Position numbers and translations under genes: made by a program. From Nanobdellota archaeon (GTDB lineage Archaea > Nanobdellota > Nanobdellia > Woesearchaeales > JAHJBD01), in assembly GCA_018813725.1 (NCBI GenBank), contig JAHJBD010000009.1, positions 1 through 9,609 of the forward strand: a DNA stretch of 9,609 nucleotides, in the 5' to 3' direction. Every line of letters begins with the position of its first letter. Positions within the stretch are counted from its first letter, which is position 1. This document shows, one piece after another, positions 1-6,065 of this stretch. The notes under the pieces are model-generated. The model did no database searches and was not told where the DNA came from. It saw nothing but the letters and a program-made list of their open reading frames with translations.

Positions 1-2462
1 ATCTCAATCTTTGGTCCTTTCTTGCCTTTCTTATGTTTAAGCTCTATCTCAATCTCATCAAGCTGTTTTATAGGGAGTTTAAGCTTCTTAAGCTTGGCTT
101 TTGGCAGCTGAAATTCTCTTGGAGGGATTATCGGTTCTCTAATCTGTTCAATAGCTTCCTGAACCTCATTTTTAGGAGGGGACAAGGCCATCTTTTTCTT
201 GATAAGCTTAATCTTTTGCTTTGCAATCTTTTTAACATTCTTATTTTGATCACGATTTTTCATAAGCTGCAATAATTCTTTTCTTCTTTCATGCTTGTCT
301 TGTATAGCAGCTAACCTTTCTGCCTCTCTTTGTTCAAATATCTCTGATTCTTCGCCTGCCCTATGTTTTTGCTCGATCTGGTGGATCTTTTCACGTTCCT
401 TTCTTGCTTTTTCAGCTAGCTCGAGCCTTAACTTATCTTCTTTTTCTTGGTCTTTTATCTTTTTGAGAGATTTTTGTTTGGCTTTATTTTCTTTTTCTTC
501 CTGCATGCTTTTGTTTATCTTTTCTATCTCATCAAGCTTTTTTAGGACGTCTTTCCTCAATGTTTTTGATTTTAACTTGAATTCCTTGTATTTCTTACCT
601 AGCTCTTCAATTTTTGGCCCTAGGTTAGTCTTTCCTTCTTTTACCAGCTTTTCAAATCTGGTAACTGCTGTCTTGATCCGGTCTAGTTCCTTTTCTATGT
701 GTTTTTCATCTTTAAGATCATGTTTTACTGCTGTAAGATCCTCCTTCTTTAACTTAATCAGGTTTTTTCCTTCAACAATATTTTTGCCTTTGTGGATCTT
801 TGTAATGTGAGTGTCTAATGCATCAGTCAGTTCAGAAATCTCTTTCTTTCTTTTTTTATCTGCTGTCTTGATCTCTTTTTGCTTCTTTTTTTCAAATTTT
901 GATCGCTGCGATAATTCTTGTATCAATTGCTGTTTCTTTTCTTCCTCTTCTTCTTGTTTCTTTAACTCTGTTTGTCTTGCCTTTTCTTCTTTTGTTAGGT
1001 GACGCTCATGTTCTTTTTTAGCAAGTAATGCTGCTTCAATCCTTTCTTGTTTTCGCTTTTCAATATCTTGCAGTTTCTTCTTTCTTTCAATCTCTTTTGC
1101 TTTTTGTGCTTCAATCTTTGCCTGTATCTTAGCTTGTTTTTGCTTTTCTTTCTCTTGCAGTTTTTTCTTCTTTTCGAGTTCTTTTGCCTTATCTGCTTCG
1201 AGCTTTGCTTGTAACTTGGCTTGTTTTTGTTTTTCTATCTCTTCTAACTTTTTCTTCTTTTCTAGCTCTTTTGCTTTATCTGCTTCGAGCTTTGTTTGTA
1301 ACTTGGCTTGTTTTTGTTTTTCTATCTCTTCTAACTTTTTCTTCTTTTCTAGCTCTTTTGCTTTCTGTGCTTCAAGCTTTTGCTTTTCTTTCTCTTGTCT
1401 TTCTTGTTCTTCTTGTCTCTTCTGCTTTTCAAGCTCTTTTCTTTTCTCTTCTTCTTCCTTAGCTTTGATCTTTTCAAGCCTTTGGATTTCGGCTTTCTCA
1501 GCTTTAAGCTTTTCTGCCTTTAGTTTTAGTTCTTCAATCTCTTTGAGTTTCTCTTGTTTTCTCTTTTCTGCTTCTTCTTTAGCCTTGAGAGCTTCCTTTG
1601 CTTTCTTCTCTTTCATCTCTGCAAGAAGCTTTTGCTTTTTGGCCTGATCAGATTCCTGCTTTGCTATCTTGTGCTTTGCTGCCTCTGTCCTCTCAAGTAT
1701 ATCCTTTCTTATTGTTTTTGTGACTGATTTTAAGTCAGAATATTTGTTCTTTAGCTCTTCAATCTCAATCTTGAGGTATGTCTTTTTTGTCCTTAATAGT
1801 GCATCATATATTGAAATCTTATGCTTTATCTCCTGTCGCATATCTTCAAGCTCTTTATCTGTCTTAATATCTGATAAGATTTTAGTGATCTTTTTCTCGC
1901 CCAGATTTGATGGGTCTTCAAGAGTGATTATGTGCTGGTGGATCTGTACGCTTTTAATGTATCTGCTGAGGGTCTTGATAGTTGAGAATATTTCATGCTT
2001 TCTTGCACGGTCTAGTTTTTTGACTCTTTTTGCATTGAGCTTTACATCAGTATCTTTTTCCTTTACTTCTGCTTCCTTTTCTTTCTCATCCAGTATCTTC
2101 TTTTTTATATCCTGCCTTGCCCTTAATACTTCTAGCTTTACTTTTTCCTTCTCTCTTTTTCTGGCTTCCCTTTCTTTTAATCTCTCTAGTTTTCTTTTTT
2201 CCCTTTCAATTATTGCAATCTCTCTTGCTTTGATCCGTTCTTTTAGTTTTGCTTCTTTTTCTTCTTGTTTTTGCCTTTTGAGCTTTTCTTGCCTGGCTTT
2301 TTTTAAGGCTTTTATACGTACGATATTAAGTTTTTCTTGTTCTCTTACCTTGTCTTTTTCAGTTTTCTTAAGAAGTGAAGGCGGTGGCGGCGGCGGTAAG
2401 ATATCTAGCTTTTCAAGAATAAGTTCCTCTTTATTAGACTTTTTAGTACTTTTACTACTCAA
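1..2462 (-). CDS. Large charged coiled-coil/helical protein, C-terminus outside window
   Basis: I do not recognise a family. The minus-strand frame is open from a TTG at 2462 to the window edge (820 complete codons, no stop). TTG is the only usable start: an in-frame TAA lies just upstream, and a GAGGGTGG Shine-Dalgarno sits a few bases before it. The N-terminus has a poly-proline stretch (LPPPPPPS, about residues 22-29). The rest is almost wholly Lys/Glu/Arg/Gln helix, and I saw no Cys or Trp in my translation. There is no signal peptide or membrane segment, so it is probably cytoplasmic. Two less repetitive helical modules, residues 156-256 and 540-640, align without gaps (30/101 identical). 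Between them lie four 29-residue repeats (368-483). After about residue 759 a proline-containing linker (LSPP, IIPPREF) leads into a further Lys-rich part. A structural, scaffold or chromosome-associated role is possible but is only inference. It is transcribed divergently from the mutase. Confidence 0.88.
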   Translation of the reverse strand, partial: MSSKSTKKSNKEELILEKLDILPPPPPPSLLKKTEKDKVREQEKLNIVRIKALKKARQEKLKRQKQEEKEAKLKERIKAREIAIIEREKRKLERLKEREARKREKEKVKLEVLRARQDIKKKILDEKEKEAEVKEKDTDVKLNAKRVKKLDRARKHEIFSTIKTLSRYIKSVQIHQHIITLEDPSNLGEKKITKILSDIKTDKELEDMRQEIKHKISIYDALLRTKKTYLKIEIEELKNKYSDLKSVTKTIRKDILERTEAAKHKIAKQESDQAKKQKLLAEMKEKKAKEALKAKEEAEKRKQEKLKEIEELKLKAEKLKAEKAEIQRLEKIKAKEEEEKRKELEKQKRQEEQERQEKEKQKLEAQKAKELEKKKKLEEIEKQKQAKLQTKLEADKAKELEKKKKLEEIEKQKQAKLQAKLEADKAKELEKKKKLQEKEKQKQAKIQAKIEAQKAKEIERKKKLQDIEKRKQERIEAALLAKKEHERHLTKEEKARQTELKKQEEEEEKKQQLIQELSQRSKFEKKKQKEIKTADKKRKKEISELTDALDTHITKIHKGKNIVEGKNLIKLKKEDLTAVKHDLKDEKHIEKELDRIKTAVTRFEKLVKEGKTNLGPKIEELGKKYKEFKLKSKTLRKDVLKKLDEIEKINKSMQEEKENKAKQKSLKKIKDQEKEDKLRLELAEKARKEREKIHQIEQKHRAGEESEIFEQREAERLAAIQDKHERRKELLQLMKNRDQNKNVKKIAKQKIKLIKKKMALSPPKNEVQEAIEQIREPIIPPREFQLPKAKLKKLKLPIKQLDEIEIELKHKKGKKGPKIE
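543..845 (-). repeat. Duplicated 101-residue helical module, copy B (residues 540-640)
   Basis: This is the second copy of the module at residues 156-256, separated from it by about 283 residues that include the 29-residue repeats. Conserved positions include an IEEL-x2-KY pair and a KT-x-RKD-x-L motif at the module's C-terminal end. The DNA has diverged well beyond that of the 87-bp repeats, so this duplication is old. Confidence 0.75.
1014..1361 (-). repeat. Four tandem 87-bp (29-residue) repeats in the coiled-coil gene
   Basis: Copies lie at 1275-1361, 1188-1274, 1101-1187 and 1014-1100, read on the minus strand. Each encodes a segment beginning AKELEKKKKL or a close variant. The first two copies differ at only two of 87 bases by my reading (ACA/GCA and AAA/AAG), whereas the last two have diverged. 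This suggests a recent in-frame tandem duplication on top of older ones. A period of 29 residues over about 8 helical turns is not a simple heptad, so a straight or slightly right-handed helix is possible. Confidence 0.9.
1695..1997 (-). repeat. Duplicated 101-residue helical module, copy A (residues 156-256)
   Basis: This part of the coiled-coil protein aligns without gaps to residues 540-640 of the same protein. I counted 30 identical positions in 101, with most other hydrophobic positions conserved in character. The best-matching stretch is IEELKNKY...KTIRKDIL in this copy against IEELGKKY...KTLRKDVL in the other. It is less charged and more varied than the flanking Lys/Glu coil, so it may fold as a discrete helical bundle or hairpin. 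Confidence 0.75.
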
Positions 2463-2537
2463 TCTACCACCCTCTTTTTAATGTATTCTTCAATCGATAG
2501 TATATAAATGTTTCTTTTTTCCTAAATATTTATAAAC
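2463..2537. promoter_or_regulatory. Divergent promoter between coiled-coil gene and phosphohexomutase
   Basis: Two archaeal TATA-like boxes lie here: TATATAAAT at 2501-2509 and TTTATAAA at 2529-2536. Both are near-palindromic and could serve either strand. On the minus strand the 2501-2509 box predicts a start near 2479, giving a short leader that carries the GAGGGTGG Shine-Dalgarno of the TTG-started gene. On the plus strand the same box predicts a start just before ATG 2538, while the 2529-2536 box predicts a leaderless start at ATG 2559. No Shine-Dalgarno precedes either plus-strand ATG. The assignment is by spacing only. Confidence 0.6.
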
Positions 2538-3911
2538 ATGATAAAAAGTAGAATGTGCATGCTAGTTGAATCATTTTCAGGGATACGCGGTATTTATAGC
2601 AAGGAATTGACAGATGAAGTTGTAGCAAGGTATGGTACAGCTTATTTTGAGTTCTTAATTAGAAAAGCTGGTAAAGATCCCTTGATCGTTGTTGGTACTG
2701 ACACTAGGCCTTCTGCTTTAACAGTTAAGAAAATACTTCTAAGCTGCTTTTCAAAGGTTATTGATGTAGGTTATATGCCTACGCCTGCAATTGAAAATGC
2801 TGTTAGGGAATATCATGCTGATGGTGGGGTGATAATCACTGCGTCTCACAATGAGCCTGAGTTTAATGGTTTTAAGTTCTTGGACAAAGATGGGGCTGTG
2901 CTCAGGGTTCTTGATAGCAAAGCGCTGATCAATGAGTATCATGAACTTTGCTGCTCTGAAAAAGAAGTCTGTTGGGTGGAAGATAAGCATGATGATTGTA
3001 TCTTGCTATATTCTAATTTTATCCGGTCAATCGTAGGTGAGATTAAGCTTGATCTAGATGTTGTAATTGATCCAAACGGTGGAACAGGTTATGTTGCTGA
3101 AGACATTTTGAAAGGATTTGGTGTGAAAGTTATCTCAGTTAATTCAGAGGCAGGCAAGTTTGCCCATAAGGTTGAGCCAAATCAGGAGTCTTTAGCTTAT
3201 CTGAAAGCTGTAATTAAGGAGAATGATGCTGACCTTGCAGCTGGATTTGACTGTGATGCAGACAGGGTAGAGCTTGTTGATAAAGAGGGTAATGTTATTT
3301 CTGGCCAGTATCTTTTAGCACTGCTTGTTGATGATGTACTCAGCAGTTTGGATAACAAAGATGTAACTGTTGTCACAAACGATGCAACATCTGGTGTAGT
3401 TAAAGAGGTTGTTTCAAAATATGGCGCTAAATTAAAAGAAGTAGAGGTTGGCGAGATAAATGTGGTTGATGAGATGCTTAAATTGAATTCTCCAATAGGG
3501 GGTGAAGGATCGAGCTCTGGCGGAATATATCCTCCTTCAAGGTGCAGGGATGGGATATTGACGTTGATTTCTGTACTGAATATCATGCAAGAAAAGGGTA
3601 AATCATTAAATGAGCTTGTTTCTGGATTACCTAAATACCATACACTTCGTGAGAAAGTTTCAATCGATCCAAAAGATCATGACAAGATCAAGAAAAAGAT
3701 TGAAGCATATTATTCTAAAAAGGGTTATAGGATACAAAAAACAGGTGATATTACTGGCGGACTTAAAGCTTATGCTGATGATAAATCTTGGGTCTGGTTT
3801 AGGGCTTCTAAGACTGAAGCTGGGCAGTTTAGGGTTATTGCTGATAGTTATTCTTTAGAGAAAGCCAGGGAGTTGTTAGAAGAGGGTAAAGTAATCTTTA
3901 GAAATTGTTAA
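2538..3911 (+). CDS. Phosphohexomutase (phosphomannomutase/phosphoglucosamine mutase family)
   Basis: This is an alpha-D-phosphohexomutase, which interconverts sugar 1- and 6-phosphates (mannose, glucose or glucosamine) for nucleotide-sugar and glycan synthesis in the cytoplasm. At 457 residues it has the full family length and all four signatures in order: the phosphoserine loop TASHN with Ser103, the Mg-binding loop DCDADR (238-243), the sugar-binding loop starting GGEG (321-324), and the phosphate-binding RASKTE (422-427). Two details differ from the consensus I know: the residue after TASHN is Glu rather than Pro, and the sugar loop reads GGEGSSSGG. The substrate therefore cannot be fixed from sequence, and I give no symbol. 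The start is ambiguous. ATG 2538 gives the longest form, but ATG 2559 gives MLVESFSGIRG, which matches the usual family N-terminus and suits a leaderless start from the TATA box at 2529-2536. The 3' end overlaps ispH by 14 bp. Confidence 0.93.
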   Translation: MIKSRMCMLVESFSGIRGIYSKELTDEVVARYGTAYFEFLIRKAGKDPLIVVGTDTRPSALTVKKILLSCFSKVIDVGYMPTPAIENAVREYHADGGVIITASHNEPEFNGFKFLDKDGAVLRVLDSKALINEYHELCCSEKEVCWVEDKHDDCILLYSNFIRSIVGEIKLDLDVVIDPNGGTGYVAEDILKGFGVKVISVNSEAGKFAHKVEPNQESLAYLKAVIKENDADLAAGFDCDADRVELVDKEGNVISGQYLLALLVDDVLSSLDNKDVTVVTNDATSGVVKEVVSKYGAKLKEVEVGEINVVDEMLKLNSPIGGEGSSSGGIYPPSRCRDGILTLISVLNIMQEKGKSLNELVSGLPKYHTLREKVSIDPKDHDKIKKKIEAYYSKKGYRIQKTGDITGGLKAYADDKSWVWFRASKTEAGQFRVIADSYSLEKARELLEEGKVIFRNC

Positions 3912-4812
3912 TCTTCTCAATGATCTTCTCAGTCACTTCATCTGGTGTTGAAGCACCTGAGGTTATGCCTATATCAGCGGTGTACCAGTTCTCTTCTGTT
4001 GATTCTTTGTCCGAACCTACTGGTTGGAAAGTTATCTTTTCTTTGGTTATCTTGTCAGGGTTTCCATCTATATGGTAGACTTTTGCCCCTTTGTTAGCTG
4101 CAACTTTTGCTAGATTCTTTGTGTTGCTGCTGTTATAGCCGCCGATAACCAGGATTGTCTTTACATCTTGAGCTAGCTTTTCTACTGCATCCTGCCTTAC
4201 TTGTGTTGCGCCGCATACAGTGTTGATCCTTTTTACATTGTCTTTGCCTAATTTTGTTTCGATCTCATCAAATACTTTGTTGACCTTGCTTCTTAACATC
4301 GTGGTCTGTGCTACTAACCCTACCTTATCTAACTTTTTGTCAGCAATATCTTCTAGACTGTGGATGACTATGTAGTTATCAGCATATGATACAGCGGCTT
4401 CTGTCTCTGGGTGCTTGGGCTTACCATAATATAATATTGTGTAGCCTTGTTTTGTGAACTCTATTATCTTGTTTATCACTGCTTTTACGCTTGGGCACGT
4501 TGTATCAATTGTCTCGCATCCGATCTTTTCAAGTACTTGTCTTGAACTTTTGCTGATACCAAATGCTGGGATGATGAAAATATCTTTAGGGGTTACATAC
4601 TTTTCAATCGCTGCTTGCTCTGGCATGTTACTATACTGGCTCAAGAATATTATTCCTTTTTGTTTAAGCTCATGGTTGATTATTGGGTTATGTATCAGTT
4701 CGTCACTTAGAAATATCCTCTTTTCTGGGTTTTCTGATAATATCTTTCTAACTAAGTCTACTGCATTCTGTACACCTGCGCAAAATCCCATTTTTTCAGC
4801 TTTTTTAATCAT
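3898..4812 (-). CDS. ispH: IspH/LytB-type 4-hydroxy-3-methylbut-2-enyl diphosphate reductase homologue
   Basis: IspH is the [4Fe-4S] enzyme that ends the MEP pathway, reducing HMBPP to IPP and DMAPP. The 304-residue protein is full length. The three cluster cysteines are present: Cys11 (GFCAGV), Cys106 (DTTCP) and Cys200 (NTVCGAT). Substrate-site residues known from E. coli are mostly kept: His41 (IHNP), His134 and Glu136 (KHPETE), the QTT threonine at 170-171, SSN at 228-230, and Ser288 (GAS). The exception is the position of E. coli His74, normally in an HGVS-type motif, which here is Phe84 (PAFGIS). There is also roughly ten extra residues between His41 and that site. The gene follows the DUF116 gene with a 4-bp ATGA overlap, so translation is probably coupled. 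Archaea usually use the mevalonate pathway, and no other MEP gene is in the window. A related but altered reductase is possible. Confidence 0.88.
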   Translation of the reverse strand: MIKKAEKMGFCAGVQNAVDLVRKILSENPEKRIFLSDELIHNPIINHELKQKGIIFLSQYSNMPEQAAIEKYVTPKDIFIIPAFGISKSSRQVLEKIGCETIDTTCPSVKAVINKIIEFTKQGYTILYYGKPKHPETEAAVSYADNYIVIHSLEDIADKKLDKVGLVAQTTMLRSKVNKVFDEIETKLGKDNVKRINTVCGATQVRQDAVEKLAQDVKTILVIGGYNSSNTKNLAKVAANKGAKVYHIDGNPDKITKEKITFQPVGSDKESTEENWYTADIGITSGASTPDEVTEKIIEKINNF

Positions 4813-5570
4813 TTTCCTAGGAATGTCTTTATCGCCTTTTCATATTCATCAAGGTCAATTATCGTATTCTTACATGGCCCTTCTGGCCTTTTGTTTGGGA
4901 GCCCGATCACTTCAATCTTTGCAACATCTTTTATGCCGGCAACTAGATCACGTTCGCATGCGACTGCGATTATTCCTTTTGGCTTAAACTCTTTGATACG
5001 GGCTCTTGCTGCTTCTCCGCCTGCCAAAGTGTAAGACTGAACTTGATATCTATTGTTTATTTCTTTGATCTTGATATGCATCTCTTTTGTCAGGCACCTT
5101 GGGAGTAGTGCTAGTATCTGGTTTGATCTTAATGATGGCTTTTTTATCTTTACAATCTTGTTGTTCAGCCTGATGAATGAATTTCCTATCTTGTCTTTAC
5201 TGATGCCAAGCTTTTTTGCTAGTTTTTCAGCATAAGGAAAAATGAACAATACATTGAATATTGTCTTATCTAGGTTGAAAAGAAGGTTCTTTTTTGTTAG
5301 AAGGGATAGTGTAAGGAGGATTATCCACAATGCCATGAGCACCATTGCGCTGATGATAAGAGTTCGGATTATAACTGGAAACATGTAATTTAGGCTATTT
5401 ATCCTGGGGTATATCAGGTACTCTGTAGCTAGCAGGACCAGTGAGAATATTATCATCACTCCAACTGAGACTATTAAGAATAATGCAACTGGGGCATTTG
5501 GATTCTCTCTACTTTTTCCGTCCCAATCTTTCCATTCATCTCCTAACATTCTGTCTGCCATATTGCACAT
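4809..5570 (-). CDS. Membrane-anchored DUF116 family protein
   Basis: The C-terminal half has the DUF116 (PF01976) pattern as I know it: SFIRLNN (131-137), LLPRCL (155-160), AGGEAARA (183-190), VACERDL-x2-GI (203-212) and NKRPEGPCKNT (226-236). Residues about 27-54 and 63-92 are two hydrophobic membrane helices, placing the conserved domain on one membrane face. The biochemical function of DUF116 is not established to my knowledge. The family usually has an extra cysteine-rich segment (several Cys, including CxxCGxC) shortly after the LPxCL motif. Here that segment is missing: only Cys159, Cys205 and Cys233 remain in the domain. The gene leads an operon with ispH (ATGA overlap). The start at 5570 has a weak AGGA upstream. 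ATG 5561 (MADRM) is an alternative that would be leaderless from the AT-rich box near 5582-5593. Confidence 0.88.
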   Translation of the reverse strand: MCNMADRMLGDEWKDWDGKSRENPNAPVALFLIVSVGVMIIFSLVLLATEYLIYPRINSLNYMFPVIIRTLIISAMVLMALWIILLTLSLLTKKNLLFNLDKTIFNVLFIFPYAEKLAKKLGISKDKIGNSFIRLNNKIVKIKKPSLRSNQILALLPRCLTKEMHIKIKEINNRYQVQSYTLAGGEAARARIKEFKPKGIIAVACERDLVAGIKDVAKIEVIGLPNKRPEGPCKNTIIDLDEYEKAIKTFLGK

Positions 5571-5637
5571 AAAATCCTGTTGATATATTAAAACTTACCT
5601 TTGTTTTGCATATTTTGATTGTTAATGTATTTTGGGA
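5571..5637 (-). promoter_or_regulatory. Probable promoter of the DUF116-ispH operon
   Basis: Read on the minus strand, a TTTTAATATATC element at about 5582-5593 resembles an archaeal TATA box. The usual spacing of about 26 bp would put transcript starts near 5561, at or inside the first codons. This favours either ATG 5561 as a leaderless start or a slightly upstream transcript start for ATG 5570. The hairpin array begins immediately upstream at 5638. Confidence 0.45.
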
Positions 5638-5882
5638 GGTCCGGAAACCAAAAGGTTTCCGATACCTAGAAAAAAATCTCCGATTTTTATAGGTCCGGAA
5701 ACCAAAAGGTTTCCGATACCTAGAAAAAAATCTCCGATTTTTATGGGTCCGGAAACCAAAAGGTTTCCGATACCTAGAAAAAAATCTCCGATTTTTATGG
5801 GTCCGGAAACCAAAAGGTTTCCGATACCTATCCAAAATTATGAATTTTGGGAGGTCCGGAAAAGCAAAGCTTTTCCGATACC
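5638..5882. repeat. Array of five hairpin-forming repeats, four at exact 54-bp spacing
   Basis: Hairpins lie at 5638-5666, 5692-5720, 5746-5774, 5800-5828 and 5853-5882. The first four are identical. Each has inner arms CGGAAACC and GGTTTCCG around an AAAA loop, and outer arms GGT and ACC, separated by an asymmetric C versus AT internal loop. The fifth keeps the outer arms and internal loop but has inner arms CGGAAAAGC and GCTTTTCCG around AAA, so changes in one arm are matched in the other. The first three 25-bp spacers are the same sequence except for the final base, and each holds a smaller inverted repeat (AAAAATC, TCC, GATTTTT). The fourth spacer differs but also forms an inverted repeat (CCAAAATT, ATG, AATTTTGG). 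The array sits between divergent genes and fills most of their 357-bp gap. Function is unknown; a protein-binding array, cruciform element or mobile palindromic repeat are options. Confidence 0.95.
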
Positions 5883-5927
5883 TTTATAAACCAAAATATA
5901 CATTGGGGTATATAGTGGGTGGTTGAA
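5883..5927 (+). promoter_or_regulatory. Promoter of the small zinc-ribbon pair
   Basis: A TTTATAAA box at 5883-5890 begins at the first base after hairpin 5. It predicts a transcript start near 5912, leaving a leader of about 15 nt with a GGTGGT Shine-Dalgarno at 5918-5923, just upstream of ATG 5928. An inverted repeat (ATATAC 5896-5901, GTATAT 5908-5913) lies between the box and the start site and could be an operator. Because hairpin 5 occupies the place of the BRE, whatever binds the hairpin may affect TFB/TBP loading (inference). Confidence 0.6.
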
Positions 5928-6065
5928 ATGACAAGTTATGGCCAATGTAGATTTTGCAATGAGGGCGAACTTGTTATGGTGGGAAAAAAGCAGTTAGGAA
6001 ACACAACCTATACTTTAGTCAAATGCAATAAATGCAATCACGAGACAGCGAAGAGGCAGGAGTGA
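5928..6065 (+). CDS. 45-residue zinc-ribbon protein
   Basis: This small gene has a clear GGTGGT Shine-Dalgarno and encodes a single zinc ribbon. Its knuckles are CRFC (Cys7, Cys10) and CNKC (Cys33, Cys36), with 22 residues between them that look like the two beta strands of a ribbon (ELVMVG, TYTLVK). The layout recalls the C-terminal ribbon of TFS/TFIIS, including an aromatic-x2-VKC approach to the second knuckle. It lacks the acidic Asp-Glu tip that makes TFS a transcript-cleavage factor, so I do not assign that role. Nucleic-acid or protein binding is the likely use. Its TGA overlaps the next ATG by one base (TGATG), so the two ribbons are probably translated together from the promoter beside hairpin 5. 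Confidence 0.85.
   Translation: MTSYGQCRFCNEGELVMVGKKQLGNTTYTLVKCNKCNHETAKRQE

Noticed and set aside
33..2481. Plus-strand open frames rich in Ser, Phe and Leu across the first 2.5 kb
   Set aside because: They are antisense images of the Lys/Glu-rich coiled-coil gene. AAA/GAA-type codons on the minus strand read as Phe, Ser and Leu on the plus strand, and their low-complexity repeats mirror the minus-strand repeats. The single uninterrupted minus frame explains the region better.
4454..4987. Plus-strand open frame across the ispH/DUF116 junction
   Set aside because: It is antisense to two well-supported genes with conserved motifs and has no family resemblance or promoter.
5638..5882. CRISPR array (29-bp repeats with about 25-bp spacers)
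   Set aside because: The first three spacers are the same sequence, the repeats are strong palindromes, the last repeat varies within its arms, and no cas gene is nearby. This is tandem duplication, not spacer acquisition.
5638..5882. Tandem intrinsic terminators
   Set aside because: The array lies between the starts of two divergent genes, so neither gene's transcript ends there.
5632..5889. Open frame of 18-residue repeats across the hairpin array (TTG start), with similar frames on the minus strand
   Set aside because: The 54-bp unit is a multiple of three, so any stop-free frame stays open. Frames are open on both strands. The repeat differences preserve hairpin pairing rather than a protein, and there is no convincing ribosome site.
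5571..5927. Replication origin or plasmid-type iterons
   Set aside because: Regular spacing and A-tracts are suggestive, but no orc1/cdc6 or rep gene and no recognisable origin box is in the window.
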